In this document: positions 13,576 through 20,758 of the stretch, in pieces
Layout: every line of letters begins with the position of its first letter
Numbering within the stretch: the stretch's first letter is position 1
Source: an uncultured Christensenella sp.
GTDB taxonomy: Bacteria > Bacillota > Clostridia > Christensenellales > Borkfalkiaceae
DNA length: 20,829 nucleotides
NCBI GenBank assembly: GCA_910586365.1
Contig: CAJUGP010000038.1
Location: forward strand, 1 to 20,829
Reading direction: 5' to 3'
The notes under the pieces: model-generated
The model's database searches: none
Told to the model about the DNA's origin: nothing
Seen by the model: only the letters and a program-made list of their open reading frames with translations
Position numbers and translations under genes: made by a program

Positions 13576-16020
13576 TTATTTAACCTTATAAATCTGAATG
13601 GACATAGCCGGCACCTTAGCCGCCGAAACTCCGCTACCATATAAAAGTTGGGCTCCCGCAGGAAGAGAATAGTTTGCAGCTTGCTCGGTAGCACAGGCGT
13701 TTACGTATACGAGAATTTCGCTTGTTGCATCTTTAACCGAATAACAAACGACGTTACTCTTTGTAGTATGGGAAACAACTTTGCCCCTTGCAAGAACGGG
13801 ATTTGCTTTACGGATTTTAATAAAGTCTTTATAGACGTTGTATATAGAATCAGTATCGGCAGTTTGTTCTTTTACACCGTCAAGCTGAGCGTTAAGCGCA
13901 TCCCAAGTCAACGTATAATTATTAAAGCCCATAGGGAATTTACAGTTGTCGCTGCTTCCTTCAAAATCCTTTGACCATTTCATAGGCTGACGGTACCATC
14001 TGTCCTCGTGTCCTGCGCCGTCACCCTGGGGATTGGGAGCTTTTGAACCGAACATTCCAAGCTCGTCGCCGTTATATATCCAAGTAATACCGGGAACGGT
14101 TAAAGACATTCCTGCATACAGCTTTGCAAGGTCTTCTGATAAATTCCACGCCGTATCGCCGCATTTGGAGGTGAGCGGAACGCCTTTATCAGTTGCATAG
14201 AGCTTATCACGCACACGCTGAACGTCGTGATTAGACGTAATAACTCCGTCTATATAGTCCTTGCGGTATTGAGAGAAATTGAACTGTGCTGCATCGTATT
14301 GATTTAAAATCTTACCTGCCAAATCCTTTTCGCCGTTGGCAATCTTTGTTAACGTCGCCGTTGTATCGAAATACCAGTTGAAATTGAACTGCGAATCCAA
14401 TCCGCCGTAAAGTCCCGCAAGATATGCAGGGTCGCCCGTGAAATTTTCGCCTATTAAAATTGCATTGGGATAGCTTGCCTTGAGTTTTGCATTAAACTCC
14501 ATAAAGAAGTGTGCGTTCTTATTCATATCAAACGAATAGTCGGCGTCGTTGGCTTCATCGCTATCCTTTACTATCCAGTCGGAATGTTCTCCGTTTTCGT
14601 TCGCCATATATATGTGTTTAACGGCGTCAAGACGGAAGCCGTCAAGCCCGAAGCTCATCCAATACAGAGCGACTTCGAGTATCGCATCGCGCGTCGCCTG
14701 ATTGTCGAAGTTAAGCTCGGGCATAGTCGAACCGAAGCTCGAAAAGTAGTAGTACCCGTTGGGATCCTTGAACCACTGCTTTTTTTCTCTGCGCCCTTCT
14801 TGCGTGCTTTCGTCTATGCTGTTGATATACTCCTCGTTCTGCCAAGTGTAGAAATTACGGTAATCTATTTCTTTCTTCTTGCCATCGGGAAGCGTAATCG
14901 TTTCTTTCACAAGTTTCTGAGACTTGGTAAACCAAGGATTGGATAGAGAAGTATGGTTCAAAACGAAATCCATAACAATCTTCATTCCCTTTTGATGTGC
15001 TTTGTAGACTAGCTCCCTGTAATCATCCAACGTACCGAATCTCGGGTCTACCGTAAAATAGTCCATAATGTCGTATCCGTGGTAAGAATTGGAATGTTGG
15101 AAAGGCGTAAGCCAAAGCGTATCCACGCCGAGGTCGTGCAGATAATCGAGCTTGTTTATAACACCCCTCAAATCGCCCATTCCGTCGCCGTTGCCGTCCG
15201 CAAACGATGCAATAAAAATCTGATAACCGACGCTGTTTTCTTCCCACCCTTCGGCTACGGCTTGCTGCACGTACACATTGTTGTTGCCCTTATTGGATAT
15301 TACGTCATACTTGGTAATTGCCGACCCTTCGGGAATTCCCAAGTAAGGATCGTTTATATCCACGTCGGAGAAGCGAGCGCTACCCTCTTGCGCTTCGCCC
15401 TGACGAACAAACCAGTGGTAATCTCCCTTTTCGCGTCTTGCCTCCGTCAATTCCAAGTACACGTCGCCGCCGTCGTTTACCCAAAAACCCGCGCCGTTCA
15501 TCCGACTGTCTTGCGAATATATCTGAAAACCTGTCCACGTGGCTTTATTATATCCGATTGTGAGTCCTTTGTTGGTACATGCGGCGCTGTCCCAACCTCC
15601 GTCGTTATACGTCGCCGTAAGGTCAATATCGTAAACCGCGCCGGACTCGTCTATCTTCATCGGATAAAACGCTCTTCCCTCGCTGTTGGTGGGTACGTAT
15701 TCCCACACCCAAAGTCCCCAATCGCCGTAAACATCGGAAGAAATCTGGGTCGAATAGTCGGGCGCCGCCGCTTTGTTTGTCTTGCCGTGTTCCTTTTCGG
15801 AGTGCGCACCCCTTAAATAATGAATATACAGGTGGTTTTCTTCACCCCAAGTGAGGTTTTGTTCGTACTTTAACGCCGCCTCGGCGGAAACGGTATAATT
15901 ACCGTTTTGGTCTTCATCGGGGTTTGGATTTTTATCCGGCTTTGAGGTGCAACCGGTGCAAACACTACCGAAAAGCATTACCAACGCAACGATAAAGCAA
16001 AATAAACTTTTCTTTCTCAT
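13576..16020 (-). CDS. Surface GH13 alpha-amylase lipoprotein with CBM41-like domain
   Basis: This 814-residue secreted glycosidase is expected to cut starch at the cell surface. Residues 1-24 are a signal peptide ending CTGC, a slightly unusual lipobox with Cys24 as the likely lipidated residue, then an Asp/Asn/Pro-rich linker. Residues about 55-210 (LYIHYLRG, GDWGLWVWEY, GFQIYSQDSR) resemble a CBM41 alpha-glucan-binding domain. The barrel starts near 265 with a calcium-loop-like FADGNGDGMGDLRG. Catalytic residues are Asp465 (GFRLDAVKH), Glu525 (ILIGENFTG) and Asp599 (TSNHDV). A C-terminal beta domain ends the protein. An exact LacI-type operator lies 20 bases upstream of the start. Confidence 0.9.
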   Translation of the reverse strand: MRKKSLFCFIVALVMLFGSVCTGCTSKPDKNPNPDEDQNGNYTVSAEAALKYEQNLTWGEENHLYIHYLRGAHSEKEHGKTNKAAAPDYSTQISSDVYGDWGLWVWEYVPTNSEGRAFYPMKIDESGAVYDIDLTATYNDGGWDSAACTNKGLTIGYNKATWTGFQIYSQDSRMNGAGFWVNDGGDVYLELTEARREKGDYHWFVRQGEAQEGSARFSDVDINDPYLGIPEGSAITKYDVISNKGNNNVYVQQAVAEGWEENSVGYQIFIASFADGNGDGMGDLRGVINKLDYLHDLGVDTLWLTPFQHSNSYHGYDIMDYFTVDPRFGTLDDYRELVYKAHQKGMKIVMDFVLNHTSLSNPWFTKSQKLVKETITLPDGKKKEIDYRNFYTWQNEEYINSIDESTQEGRREKKQWFKDPNGYYYFSSFGSTMPELNFDNQATRDAILEVALYWMSFGLDGFRLDAVKHIYMANENGEHSDWIVKDSDEANDADYSFDMNKNAHFFMEFNAKLKASYPNAILIGENFTGDPAYLAGLYGGLDSQFNFNWYFDTTATLTKIANGEKDLAGKILNQYDAAQFNFSQYRKDYIDGVITSNHDVQRVRDKLYATDKGVPLTSKCGDTAWNLSEDLAKLYAGMSLTVPGITWIYNGDELGMFGSKAPNPQGDGAGHEDRWYRQPMKWSKDFEGSSDNCKFPMGFNNYTLTWDALNAQLDGVKEQTADTDSIYNVYKDFIKIRKANPVLARGKVVSHTTKSNVVCYSVKDATSEILVYVNACATEQAANYSLPAGAQLLYGSGVSAAKVPAMSIQIYKVK

Positions 16021-16039
16021 AAATTTCTCCGAATTTACA

Positions 16040-16051
16040 TTAACCGTTTAA
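16040..16051 (-). promoter_or_regulatory. Putative LacI-type operator upstream of the amylase gene
   Basis: TTAACCGTTTAA, a near-palindrome centred on CG as is usual for LacI proteins, lies 20 bases before the amylase ATG. The same 12 bases occur at 17894 and, on the other strand, at 10071. Being non-coding, this copy is among the more convincing ones. The role is inferred. Confidence 0.6.
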
Positions 16052-16064
16052 TCTTAAAGCGCAT

Positions 16065-16125
16065 ACGGACTTTTAAAGTCCGTTAAGCGTTGCCGCCGAA
16101 GCCCTGCCTTACGGCAGAGCTTCGG
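16065..16125 (-). promoter_or_regulatory. Two strong hairpins between the two lipoprotein genes
   Basis: On the minus strand the first stem (16125-16113 with 16108-16096) has 13 pairs including one G-U and is closed by a GUAA loop of the stable GNRA type. The second (16083-16076 with 16072-16065) has 8 perfect pairs. Neither is followed by a U-tract, so they are poor terminators. They fit mRNA-stabilising or processing hairpins that would let the upstream lipoprotein be made in larger amounts than the amylase. Confidence 0.6.
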
Positions 16126-16147
16126 TTGCGATATTAATTTCAATTTT

Positions 16148-17791
16148 TCACGCTTCGGGGGTATCGGGCGTAGTCGCGCCACCCTCGTCTGCGGTAAACG
16201 CCACTGTCAGAGTTTTGTTTTCAGGGTCTGACAGATTAAGGGTAAATTTATACGTTCCCTTACTTACCGACTTATAGTTGCTTCCGTCTTGCGCGATGCT
16301 TGCGGTGTTACCGGCAATCGTAAACGCACTGTATCCGAACCAGTCTTTTTGCTCTTCGTTCACGGATCCGTCTTCGTTTTGTAAAGCGGAGCGGAATCCG
16401 AAGGATACGTTTGCATCAAGACTAATAGTCAACTCGTAAACGCCCTCTTGACCTTCAACAGCCTTTAACTCACGGGTATCGTCCCAAGGCGAATTCCAAC
16501 CGGCGTCCATACTGCCTTTGATAAAGTAGCGAAGCACGGCGGGAGCCGTTTCGGTTGCTTCGGTAGTCTCGAAGGTGTAGCTTAAAACGTTGTGTTCGCC
16601 GCCGTCGGGGTCGAGCGTGAAGGTATACTTGCCCGATAAGCCTACTCCTATATTCTCGGAGTTTGTCCAAGTCAGTTTATATGCAGTCTCTACGGTAGCG
16701 GTATTATTATTGCCGAGCAATTTGCGGGGAATAGCCGCTTCGTCAAGCGCGCCGTTCCATTGCATTCCGACTATAGCCACTTTGAATTCAGTTCCTCTTG
16801 CCAGATCCACGGTAAGAGAATGCGTGCCGTCTTCATTTTCCGTAAACGCATAATTGCCTACGGCGGCAACGTCGGTCGCCAGTGTCCAGCCGCTTGTAGT
16901 GTTTGCGGTTCCTATAATGTAATAGATATCCTTAACTTCGCCGTCGTTAATTTCCTCGTCGCAAACACCCGAAACAACGGCTTTTTCACCCGTTAAATCA
17001 AGAGTCACAGTGTATTTACCGTGCTTTTCAACGGCAATATTACCGCCTAAGTTCTTGCTCAGCACCGTATCGTCCGGCTTTATGTAGTCACCGTTAAACG
17101 CCTTCTTATACCAATCGCCGGTCGTGTCTCCTACGGGAGCAATCTGGAAGTTGCCGAGCTTGGGCAACTCGAAACTTTTAGTTTTATAAACGCCTTCCGT
17201 TTCCGTCGGCATAAAGTAAACAACATTCGCATCTCCGAACGCCGCCACTTTGTTCCAAGCAGCATCCATTCCGCCGATTACGTAGTAAGCGTCGGCAACC
17301 GTAACCGCGCAGGTTTCTTTAATTTCGGTGCCTGTTATCGTGGCGGTTATCGTCGCCGTACCGGGTTTGAGAGCTTCGACGGCGCCCGTCTCCTCCCCTA
17401 CCTGTACTACCGTTTCGTCGGACGACGACCAGGTAACGGTACCCGTTCCGTTCAAGGTTGCCACCAAAGTGTCCTCGGTCTTGGCAATACTGAGCGCAAG
17501 CTCGGTTTTGTTAAGCGAAATTTCGGTTGCGGGCGAAGCAGGTTTTACGTACTTGCATACGTCGCATTCATCGTCGTCGCCCCAAGCGTGCGCGGCAAAG
17601 TCTTTCTTGTATTCCTTGTCGCCTTCTTTGAGATCGTCGCAAGTGGCAACGTGCCAGTGACCGGTTGCGTCTTTCGACCAATCGGTCGAATACGTGTGCG
17701 TGTGCTCGTTTCCACACGCCGCAAGTAAGCCGCAAGAGAGCGTCAATGTCGCAGCAAGCACGGCCGTTGTCAATAGTTTGGATTTCTTCAT
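16148..17791 (-). CDS. Lipoprotein with Big2 domain and three tandem starch-binding-type modules
   Basis: The 547-residue surface lipoprotein has no enzyme motif. A signal peptide ends in the lipobox LAAC (Cys26). Residues 28-84 are a His/Cys-rich segment (HTHTYSTDW, GHWHVATC, CDVC) common in gut Clostridia surface proteins. A Big2 immunoglobulin-like domain spans about 88-166 (VTWSSSDETVVQV, PGTATITA). Three related modules follow at about 168-275, 288-408 and 420-533, each opening with a YYVIGGMD- or YFIKGSMD-like strand plus W residues, as in SusE/SusF-type starch-binding domains. The likely job is to hold starch near the amylase encoded next. It is the first gene after the operon promoter. 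Starch as ligand is inferred, not proven by the sequence. Confidence 0.82.
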   Translation of the reverse strand: MKKSKLLTTAVLAATLTLSCGLLAACGNEHTHTYSTDWSKDATGHWHVATCDDLKEGDKEYKKDFAAHAWGDDDECDVCKYVKPASPATEISLNKTELALSIAKTEDTLVATLNGTGTVTWSSSDETVVQVGEETGAVEALKPGTATITATITGTEIKETCAVTVADAYYVIGGMDAAWNKVAAFGDANVVYFMPTETEGVYKTKSFELPKLGNFQIAPVGDTTGDWYKKAFNGDYIKPDDTVLSKNLGGNIAVEKHGKYTVTLDLTGEKAVVSGVCDEEINDGEVKDIYYIIGTANTTSGWTLATDVAAVGNYAFTENEDGTHSLTVDLARGTEFKVAIVGMQWNGALDEAAIPRKLLGNNNTATVETAYKLTWTNSENIGVGLSGKYTFTLDPDGGEHNVLSYTFETTEATETAPAVLRYFIKGSMDAGWNSPWDDTRELKAVEGQEGVYELTISLDANVSFGFRSALQNEDGSVNEEQKDWFGYSAFTIAGNTASIAQDGSNYKSVSKGTYKFTLNLSDPENKTLTVAFTADEGGATTPDTPEA

Positions 17792-18063
17792 ACTGTTTTC
17801 CCTTCCTTAAAAAATTTTTTATGTAAAAGAAAAAATTATTTTCGATAACTCTTTCTTTAACACCGTGTTTTTTGTAAACCTTGCAAATCGAGGTTAACCG
17901 TTTAATAAGAAGCGAAAAAAATATAATCGCTTTTTCTATGTAGTTTTAAGTTTGTTTTGTTTCATCATCTGTCCTCTCTGCTCTTTCCATAACCTATACG
18001 ATTTGGTGAGCACGTTTTGTGACGGGAAAAATACCTTTTTCGACAATGTTTTAAGATACAGGT
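17792..18063 (-). promoter_or_regulatory. Long 5' leader of the starch operon
   Basis: About 265 bases separate the promoter from the first ATG. The leader holds the operator copy at 17894, a weak stem AAGCGA/TCGCTT (17910-17932), and a short ORF at 17936-17968 (MMKQNKLKTT) with a poor ribosome site. The last 60 bases are rich in A and T. No known riboswitch was recognised. Confidence 0.45.
17894..17905 (-). promoter_or_regulatory. Putative LacI-type operator in the starch-operon leader
   Basis: An exact TTAACCGTTTAA lies about 100 bases before the first lipoprotein gene and about 160 downstream of the promoter. At this place it would act as a roadblock or a looping partner and not by covering the promoter. 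It is non-coding and identical to the copy at 16040. Confidence 0.6.
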
Positions 18064-18092
18064 ATTATAACACAAGAAAATTCGGTTGTCAA
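18064..18092 (-). promoter_or_regulatory. Consensus sigma-A promoter driving the starch locus
   Basis: On the minus strand TTGACA (18087-18092) and TATAAT (18064-18069) are both perfect and 17 bases apart. The first gene downstream is the triple-module lipoprotein. A promoter this strong in a sugar operon suggests control by repression, which fits the operator downstream. Confidence 0.85.
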
Positions 18093-18133
18093 TACCCTTT
18101 TTGCAAAAAGTATAGATTTTGGTGATTTTTTTG

Positions 18134-18162
18134 TTTGCGCCCGTTTTTTGTTCCTTTATAAT
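18134..18162 (+). promoter_or_regulatory. Likely promoter of the small serine recombinase gene
   Basis: A perfect TATAAT lies at 18157-18162. The matching upstream hexamer is poor (TTTGCG at 18134 or TTGCGC at 18135). It would start transcription just before the set of hairpins upstream of the recombinase gene. Confidence 0.45.
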
Positions 18163-18170
18163 AGAAGCAA

Positions 18171-18281
18171 GCATAACTTGCTTGCAAGGGTTATGCGAGC
18201 GATATTTCAACATGCGGCTGTTTTGCGGCAGCAAAACGTAAGCGGCGCAAGCCGACGGCAAAAATTAATTTTTGCAAGCCG
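18171..18281. repeat. Cluster of palindromes upstream of the recombinase, candidate res site
   Basis: Four inverted repeats follow each other: GCATAAC/GTTATGC (18171-18196), GTTTTGC/GCAAAAC with a 4-base loop (18220-18237), CGGC/GCCG (18243-18254), and a perfect 18-bp palindrome at 18258-18275. GCAAGCCG is also directly repeated at 18247 and 18274. Resolvases usually bind several inverted sites just upstream of their own gene, so this may be the recombination site. A structured mRNA leader is the alternative. Confidence 0.5.
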
Positions 18282-18333
18282 CGATGTTATAATAGATAGT
18301 ATCCGCAAACACCACCGAAAAGGAGATAAGAAC

Positions 18334-18927
18334 ATGAGCAACTATGCCTACGGGCGCGTATCCGCCAAAGACCAAAAGTTGGAACGCCAACTCGACGCTT
18401 TTATGCGTTGTGGCATTCCCTTCACCAAAATTTACTGCGACAAGAAAAGCGGTAAAGACTTCGAGCGCGAACAGTACCAAAAGATGATTAAAAAAATAAA
18501 GACGGGCGATCTGCTCGTCATTAAGTCCATTGACAGATTGGGGCGAAACTACGACGCGATTATCGTAGAATGGAAACGCATCACAAAAGACGTCGGCGCG
18601 GATATTCTCGTTCTCGATATGCCCCTTCTCGATACCCGCAACGATAAAAATTTGGTCGGCAGACTGATCGCCGACATTGTTTTGGAACTACTTTCTTTCG
18701 TCGCCGAAAACGAACGGGAAAATATCCGTACCCGACAAGCCGAAGGCATAGCAATCGCAAAACAAAAAGGCGTCCGTTTCGGACGCCCCCGCATTACGAT
18801 TCCAAATAATTTTAACGAAGTTGCAGACGCCTATCTTTCACACACGATTTCTTACGCCGAAGCCTTACGCCTTACCAACCTCCGCCCCACTACTTTTTAC
18901 AGATATGTGAAAGGCTATTATGATTGA
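18334..18927 (+). CDS. Small serine recombinase (resolvase/invertase family)
   Basis: This 197-residue site-specific recombinase appears complete. The catalytic domain opens MSNYAYGRVSAKDQKLERQL with the nucleophile Ser10. Conserved arginines lie in KSIDRLGRN, and the long E helix follows near 110-135 (LLSFVAENERENIRTRQAEG). The C-terminal helix-turn-helix is ISYAEALRLTNLRPTTFYRY. Such enzymes resolve cointegrates or invert short segments. The ATG is chosen for AAGGAG 8 bases upstream. Upstream in-frame codons lack any family match and cross the hairpins. It is transcribed away from the starch operon and begins the mobile-element flank. Confidence 0.92.
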   Translation: MSNYAYGRVSAKDQKLERQLDAFMRCGIPFTKIYCDKKSGKDFEREQYQKMIKKIKTGDLLVIKSIDRLGRNYDAIIVEWKRITKDVGADILVLDMPLLDTRNDKNLVGRLIADIVLELLSFVAENERENIRTRQAEGIAIAKQKGVRFGRPRITIPNNFNEVADAYLSHTISYAEALRLTNLRPTTFYRYVKGYYD

Positions 18928-18995
18928 AAATATCACAAGATAATAGTTCTCTATCTATTTTACCAAAACCATCTAATGTAATACCGCGCTTTCCC

Positions 18996-19188
18996 CTTTT
19001 CTCTTTCGACGGGTGGTTGTATCGAAAAAAGCCTGCGCCGTGGAATATAAATTGAAATACGCCCGAATTTACAAGGGAAAAAACATTGCTTAAAACATTG
19101 TGTGAAAAGCCGTTCACGCAATGTTTTTTCTTTTTCCTTGACGGCTTGACTTTTTTCGATTTTTCGTTTGGTTGTCGAAAGAGAAAAG
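18996..19188. repeat. 190-bp imperfect palindrome with matching arms
   Basis: The 15 bases at 18996-19010 (CTTTTCTCTTTCGAC) recur inverted at 19174-19188, and the 10 bases at 19022-19031 (TCGAAAAAAG) recur inverted at 19150-19159. Each arm also contains its own TCGA pair about 12-15 bases apart (TTTCGA/TCGAAA in the left arm). A second palindrome (GAAAAAACATTGC, 19077-19130) sits inside. The 400-base stretch 18928-19327 otherwise holds no gene I can support. Confidence 0.65.
19091..19135 (+). terminator. Intrinsic terminator with an alternative pairing
   Basis: On the plus strand AAAACATTGTGTGAA (19092-19106) pairs with TTCACGCAATGTTTT (19112-19126), with one G-U position, then TTT-C-TTTTT follows. 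The same 3' arm can pair instead with 19077-19089 over 13 perfect bases, which would disrupt the terminator. On the minus strand the inner stem is also followed by T residues, so it may work in both directions. Confidence 0.7.
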
Positions 19189-19327
19189 TTCGACAAGGAG
19201 GTAAGGTTATGTATCGGTCAGTCAAAGGCAAAATTGTAAGTTGTTTGGGTGTGTTGGGAAAACGTCGGCGAGGGGTTTCTAACAATCTCGATTCCCCTAC
19301 AGTATGCTTTTCGGTAGGAGGCAATTT

Positions 19328-19555
19328 ATGGACACAGCAATGTACGACAACGACAAACAACAAGCACAAAGCGAAGAAGTTCAGGGGAAGTTTTGCGAGG
19401 CGGAACACTATACCTTTTCACCATCTATCAGCAAAAGGAAAATCGTGGACAGCAAAGCGTTTTATGTCCGCAGGTTTTTCACGGGCGGAAAAGATTTAGA
19501 AAAGACAATGGAACGGCTTGCTGCTCGGCAGGCTTACAACAAAAATGCGGGGTGA
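19328..19555 (+). CDS. TnpW-like mobile-element protein
   Basis: This 75-residue protein has a central segment SISKRKIVDSKAFYVRRFF, then TGGKDLEKTMERLAARQA. This resembles the small TnpW proteins that accompany large serine recombinases of Tn4451-type elements: a short strand pair and then one helix. Their role is not well known. The ATG has TAGGAGG 8 bases upstream, and the stop is 6 bases before the start of the recombinase remnant, so they form one operon. The resemblance is by pattern only. Confidence 0.6.
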   Translation: MDTAMYDNDKQQAQSEEVQGKFCEAEHYTFSPSISKRKIVDSKAFYVRRFFTGGKDLEKTMERLAARQAYNKNAG

Positions 19556-19561
19556 AAAAGC

Positions 19562-20503
19562 ATGAAACAGGAAAAACGAATTGCAGGACTATATTTCAGA
19601 CCTATTTTGAAAAACATTGCCTATCGCGGACATTTAGCGCAACAAAAATTTTCAGCCGTTTCCTATAAAAACCATAAGATTATAGAAAAAGATCCGAGTG
19701 AATGGGTAATCATCTATGATAATCACGAACCTATCGTCTCGCAGGAACTTTGGGATAAGGTACAAGCAAGAATAAAATCAAAAGCTCACGGCAAAAGCGA
19801 TAAGCGCGGTCTCACTCACCCACTGTCAGGATTTTTGTACTGCGCAGACTGCGGTTGCAAAACGAAGATGTGCCACGCCGATACGGGGAAAAATCATTCC
19901 GTGCTTTTTAATTTCAACTGTGGCGATCATATGCGTTTCGGAAGGACAAAGTGCTTTTCGCATTATATCCCTGCAAGGTTATTGGAAGAAGTCATCATTG
20001 ACGATATACGTACTATGGCACAGAGAATTGTGCTTGACGAGGACGCTATCAAAAAGGAATTTATAAGACACAATGCTGAACTTGCAGACAATACGGTGAA
20101 ATCCGCAAAACGCGAATTAAAGACCAAGCAAAAACGGTCAGACGAGCTTTCACGGCTTATTCAAGCCACTTACGAAGATAAAGTAAACGGCAAAATGCCC
20201 GAAGATATTTGTTTCGGGCTGATAGAAAAATATTCCACCGAGCAAAAAACGCTTGCTGTGGTTATCGAGGAACTTGAAAACAAAATAAAAGATACGGAAA
20301 CCTCGCAACAAAGCGCGGACGACTTTATACGCGACATAAAAAAATATCTTAATGCCCCTACGCTTACCCGCGAGATGTGCTATGAATTGTTAGATCGCGT
20401 AGTAGTCGGCGGCTTACCGAAAATTACGGGCAAGGAACGCACGATTGATATCGTCTATAAAGTTGACATTTCATCTGTATTACGCTATAAATTCAATAAA
20501 TAA
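19562..20503 (+). pseudogene. Large serine recombinase (TnpX-type) lacking its catalytic domain
   Basis: The 313-residue frame begins MKQEKRIAGLYFR, which matches the start of large serine recombinases, where ALYxRLS with the catalytic serine would come next. Instead it passes directly to PILKNIAYRGHLAQQKF, the end of the recombinase domain. It continues normally: HEPIVSQELWDKVQ, a zinc ribbon with CADCGCK and a second cysteine pair, a coiled coil (about 175-270) and the C-terminal strands. About 250-300 residues, including the serine, are absent without a frame break. It cannot cut DNA but could still bind it. The open frame may be expressed, since its ribosome site and operon position with the TnpW-like gene are intact. 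Confidence 0.75.
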
Positions 20504-20758
20504 CCCATTAACGGGAACGACGGACAAACGCCCGAATTTCTGCAAATGATTGAGGACAGCAAGCACAAAGGCTTTCAGTATATAATCGTCTATCAATTAG
20601 ACCGTTTCGCCCGTAACCGCTATGACAGCGCAACGTACAAGGCGAAACTCAAAAAAAGCGGCGTTCGCGTGCTGTCCGCCAAAGAGAACATAACCGACGA
20701 CGCAAGCGGTATTTTGATTGAGGGCGTACTTGAAAGTATGGCGGAATATTACAGATAG
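20504..20758 (+). pseudogene. Fragment of a second large serine recombinase catalytic domain
   Basis: Directly after the stop of the preceding frame, and in the same frame, lies NGNDGQTPEFLQMIEDSKHK, then VYQLDRFARNRYDSATYK, ENITDDASGILIEGVLE and SMAEYY. These are consecutive parts of a serine-recombinase catalytic domain, roughly residues 50-135. The first 50 residues with the catalytic serine are missing, and the match ends at AEYY followed at once by R and a stop. The AENITDDASG type belongs to a different subfamily from the TnpX-like remnant, so it seems to be a second element. From 20759 to the window end I see no gene. Confidence 0.75.

Noticed and set aside
17965..18261. Minus-strand open frame over the operon promoter
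   Set aside because: It runs through the perfect promoter and has no ribosome site or family match.
18769..18787. Perfect 8-bp hairpin inside the recombinase gene
   Set aside because: It is explained by the codons of the conserved GVRFGRP segment and is inside coding sequence with no U-tract.
18890..19408. Minus-strand open frame across the palindromic region
   Set aside because: It has no ribosome site, covers palindromes and a terminator, and shows no family pattern.
19209..19499. 96-codon ORF starting with a good AAGGAGG site upstream of the TnpW-like gene
   Set aside because: It overlaps the TnpW-like gene in another frame for more than half its length and has no recognisable family or domain. 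It could still be a short leader, but the protein is not supported.
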